This document shows, piece after piece, positions 5,605 through 7,058 of a stretch of 7,058 bases of DNA. The number at the start of each line of letters is the position of its first letter. Within the stretch, counting starts at the first letter, position 1. This DNA comes from Lentzea sp. (GTDB lineage Bacteria; Actinomycetota; Actinomycetes; Mycobacteriales; Pseudonocardiaceae): NCBI GenBank assembly GCA_030146905.1, contig JASLAV010000093.1, positions 1 to 7,058 of the forward strand, read 5' to 3'. Both the position numbers and the translations under genes were made by a program. The notes below the pieces were generated by a model. That model did not search any database and had not been told where the DNA came from. It saw nothing but the letters and a program-made list of their open reading frames with translations.

Positions 5605-6302
5605 CTGTTCCCCAGCGCGCTGTCCAGGTCAGGAGTAGAGGCGATGTACCCGTGCCCCCGGATGGTCCGCACGACCTCACCGGCACCCACAGCGTCAAGC
5701 TTGCGCCGGAGGTACCCCACGTAAACCTCAACGGCGTTGCGAGTGGCGGCCTGCTCGTCCCCCCAAACAGTCCGCAACAACTCGTCCTTGGTGACAACAG
5801 ACCCGGCCCGCGAAGCCAGCACGTCGAGCACCGCGTACTCACGCGGCGACAGCGACACGTCCTGCCCACCCCAACTGACCTCGCGCAACCCGCGATCGAT
5901 GACCAGGTGCCCCAAGGTCAACCGCCGCCGCGCCCCACCCCCGCGCCGCAACAACGCCCGAACCTGCGCCACAAGCACGACAAAGCTGAACGGCTTGACC
6001 AGGTACCCGTCAGCCCCGAGATCCAGCCCGTCAGCCTGGTCGACCTCACCGTCCTTGGCCGACACCATCAACACAGGCGTTCGAACCCCGTCGGCCCGCA
6101 TGCGCTGCAACACCCGGTACCCGGACAGCCCGGGCAACATGATGTCGAGCAAGACGACGTCAAAAGCCCCGGTCAACGCCACCCGAAGCGCGGTGGGCCC
6201 GTCAGCGGCGGTGACGACCTCCATACCTTCAGCCGACAGCCCACGCTCCAACGCCCGGCGCACACCGACTTCGTCGTCCACGACCAGCACTCGAGGCTTC
6301 AC
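5601..6302 (-). CDS. OmpR/PhoB-family response regulator
   Basis: A 233-residue DNA-binding response regulator, taking GTG 6302 as start (KPRVLVVDDE follows). A longer in-frame form to 6341 would add 13 atypical residues, and GTG 6308 is another possible start within the GTGTGTGTG run. The receiver domain (1-115) shows the acidic pair D9/D10, phosphoacceptor D53 in LLDIMLPGLSGY, switch residue S81 in VSAK, and K103 in LVKPF. The C-terminal winged helix (about 130-225) has LSPREYAVLDVLASRAGSVV, the recognition-helix region AVEVYVGYLRRKLD, and the wing VVRTIRGHGYIA. Length is normal. It is the first gene of a three-gene operon with the kinase and the SRPBCC-Nudix protein. A tandem repeat at 6344-6361, about 42 bases upstream, and a matching one before the gene at 6873 are its likely binding sites. 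Confidence 0.95.
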   Translation of the reverse strand: MKPRVLVVDDEVGVRRALERGLSAEGMEVVTAADGPTALRVALTGAFDVVLLDIMLPGLSGYRVLQRMRADGVRTPVLMVSAKDGEVDQADGLDLGADGYLVKPFSFVVLVAQVRALLRRGGGARRRLTLGHLVIDRGLREVSWGGQDVSLSPREYAVLDVLASRAGSVVTKDELLRTVWGDEQAATRNAVEVYVGYLRRKLDAVGAGEVVRTIRGHGYIASTPDLDSALGNR

Positions 6303-6343
6303 ACACACAGCATGCCGCCCACACCTCAAAGCCGCGCGCAAGA

Positions 6344-6361
6344 TCTCAGCCGACTCTCAGC
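6344..6361. promoter_or_regulatory. Tandem heptamer operator A, before the response regulator gene
   Basis: TCTCAGC at 6344-6350 and again at 6355-6361, exactly 11 bases apart, followed by AAC. This periodicity puts both copies on the same helix face, as in OmpR/PhoB-family sites. It lies about 42 bases upstream of the regulator start, fitting autoregulation. No convincing -10 is seen between it and the gene. Confidence 0.55.
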
Positions 6362-6396
6362 AACACGAAGCCGAAGGCGAGCAGCAGTACGTCTTC

Positions 6397-6411
6397 CGGA
6401 GCGAAGCTCCG
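6397..6411. repeat. Short perfect hairpin
   Basis: CGGAGC, loop GAA, GCTCCG: a six-base perfect stem without T-tract. Such GGAGC/GCTCC hairpins are frequent between actinobacterial genes. It lies upstream of both flanking genes, so a terminator role is unlikely. Confidence 0.5.
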
Positions 6412-6480
6412 CAACGCAACCACCAACTCAACAGGCAGCCGCCCAAACCAACAGGCGTGCCATCAACCCGCCAGCGGCGC

Positions 6481-6522
6481 GGCCCCCCGATCAGATTGCC
6501 GGGGGTCCGGGGGCAGAGCCCC
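6481..6522. repeat. GC-rich double hairpin, REP-like element
   Basis: Two adjacent foldable units: 6481-6489 pairs with 6500-6508 (GG-CCCCC-type arm with one mismatch and a ten-base loop), then GGGGC-AGA-GCCCC at 6510-6522. The GGGGGTCCGGGGGC-AGAGCCCC pattern resembles dispersed intergenic palindromes of Streptomyces and relatives. That it is dispersed in this genome is inference. Confidence 0.5.
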
Positions 6523-6562
6523 TGGGGAAAGCACTCAACGCAAGCTCGCCGCCCTCAAGGTG

Positions 6563-6708
6563 ACCACCCGCCCGGCCGCGCATCGCACGCCAACCACCCG
6601 CCCGGTCGCGCATCGCAAGCCGCCCCCCTCCCGGCAACCACCCGCCCGGCCACGCATCGCACGGTGACCACCCACAAACCAACCACCCGCCCGGTCGCGA
6701 ATCGCAAG
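6563..6708. repeat. Four copies of a 27-bp repeat in alternating A-B-A-B variants
   Basis: Copies at 6563-6589, 6593-6619, 6637-6663 and 6682-6708 share ACCACCCGCCCGG then YCRCG-M-ATCGCA-M-G. Copies 1 and 3 carry GGCC with CGCACG; copies 2 and 4 carry GGTC with CGCAAG. Start-to-start distances are 30, 44 and 45 bases, and GGTGACCACCC recurs at 6559 and 6664. The pattern implies that an A+B unit was duplicated and then diverged. It is neither a regular tandem array nor protein-coding in any convincing frame. Confidence 0.75.
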
Positions 6709-6804
6709 CCAACCGGCCACCCACCCCCTAAGGGTCACCCAGCCTCACCCCAAAAACCACGGAAAACGATCACCCCCAACCCCCAAACCCGCAGCTAGAA
6801 CAGG

Positions 6805-6843
6805 TCTCAGCACCATCTCAGCAACCTCCCACCAAGCTGTAAC
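6805..6843 (+). promoter_or_regulatory. Tandem heptamer operator B and possible promoter of the LolA-like gene
   Basis: TCTCAGC at 6805-6811 and 6816-6822, again 11 bases apart and again followed by AAC, as in operator A. A possible -10, TGTAAC (6838-6843, 4/6), lies so that the second heptamer covers the -35 position. There is no good -35 hexamer, which is typical of a promoter needing an OmpR/PhoB-type activator. Confidence 0.55.
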
Positions 6844-6872
6844 CACAAGCCCTTGGAGGAGGGGACCAAAAG

Positions 6873-7058
6873 ATGAACAAGCGAAAGGTGACCCTGGTCG
6901 CGTCAGCGGCCGTCGTGGTCACCGGTGCGGCAGGCCTGGGCCTGCTAGCCATGCCAGCAGGCGCAGGCCAGCCACCATCACTGCCGGGCGTCTCAGCGGA
7001 GGCGCTCGTCGAACAGGTCCTGACGAGCAAGCCGGGCGCGTTCGGCGGCACCGTGGAG
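6873..7058 (+). CDS. Exported LolA/RseB-like protein, N-terminus only
   Basis: The first 62 residues of a secreted protein cut by the right edge. The ATG at 6873-6875 follows a very strong GGAGGAGGGG (6855-6864) by eight bases. The start MNKRKVTLVASAAVVVTGAAG and the following hydrophobic stretch end in MPAGAG, a signal peptide with n-region KRK and a likely signal peptidase I site near residue 30. There is no lipobox cysteine. The mature start LPGVSAEALVEQVLTSKPGAFGGTVE resembles actinobacterial proteins annotated as LolA-like or sigma-E regulatory (MucB/RseB-like), which open with LPxISAxELVxKV and GTV. Such proteins bind lipids or sense envelope state; that role is inferred from a short segment. 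It is divergent from the two-component operon and shares its operator type, so control by that system is likely. Confidence 0.72.
   Translation, partial: MNKRKVTLVASAAVVVTGAAGLGLLAMPAGAGQPPSLPGVSAEALVEQVLTSKPGAFGGTVE

Larger units (their letters stand above)
6303..6872. other. 570-base intergenic region with repeats, hairpins and operators
   Basis: Divergent control region between the response regulator operon and the LolA-like gene. From left to right it holds a tandem heptamer site near the regulator, a short perfect hairpin, a GC-rich double hairpin, four 27-base repeat copies, a C/A-rich tract (about 6715-6795), and a second tandem heptamer site before the rightward gene. Open frames crossing it are repetitive and Pro/Arg/Gly-rich and do not resemble proteins, so I see no gene here. 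Confidence 0.7.

Noticed and set aside
3755..5869. 704-codon minus-strand open frame across the kinase and Nudix genes
   Set aside because: It is out of frame with the clear HisKA/HATPase and Nudix proteins and is dominated by Arg, Gly and Ala.
6300..6308. GTGTGTGTG run as a phase-variation tract at the regulator start
   Set aside because: Only four dinucleotide units, and the run is itself the start-codon region, so slippage would still leave a usable GTG; too short to call.
6563..6708. CRISPR array
   Set aside because: Only four repeats, spacers of very unequal length (3-18 bases), repeat copies that differ systematically, and no cas genes.
5737..6798. 353-codon plus-strand frame running through the intergenic repeats
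   Set aside because: It is antisense to the response regulator and then reads through the repeats as Thr/Pro/Arg-rich low-complexity sequence without a ribosome site.

Overview
The window is GC-rich, with strong G/C bias at third codon positions, GTG starts and purine-rich ribosome binding sites. It carries a typA gene, an OmpR-type two-component operon and a LolA-like exported protein. This points to an actinobacterium, most likely of the Pseudonocardiales type (Lentzea, Saccharothrix or Amycolatopsis relatives); the genus is an inference. No phage, transposon, tRNA, rRNA or CRISPR signal was seen.

Layout. (1) 1-1545, minus strand: typA/bipA translational GTPase, cut by the left edge. (2) 1546-1711: divergent control region with a palindrome resembling a DtxR/IdeR iron box. 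(3) 1712-1864, plus: a 50-residue Cys- and Lys-rich protein. (4) 1865-2160: about 300 bases with TTGGT-type repeats and a doubtful small ORF. (5) 2160-2462, minus: a YciI-like protein. (6) 2456-3569, plus: a tryptophanyl-tRNA synthetase gene behind a ribosome-mediated attenuator. That attenuator has a good sigma70-type promoter, a probably leaderless 24-codon leader peptide with one Trp codon, mutually exclusive hairpins and an intrinsic terminator. (7) 3562-6302, minus: a tightly packed operon of response regulator, sensor kinase and an SRPBCC-Nudix fusion. (8) 6303-6872: a 570-base intergenic region with hairpins, four copies of a 27-bp repeat and two matching tandem-heptamer sites. (9) 6873-7058, plus: start of a secreted LolA-like protein, cut by the right edge.

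How it works together. The trpS leader reads as a tryptophan sensor. When charged tRNA-Trp is scarce the ribosome stalls on the single Trp codon, strand 2 pairs with strand 3, and the synthetase is transcribed. The two-component operon and the divergent exported-protein gene are probably one regulon. Each is preceded by the same TCTCAGC direct repeat with exact 11-bp periodicity, the spacing expected for tandem binding of an OmpR/PhoB-family regulator. The two best leads are the single-Trp leaderless attenuator and the paired 11-bp direct-repeat operators.
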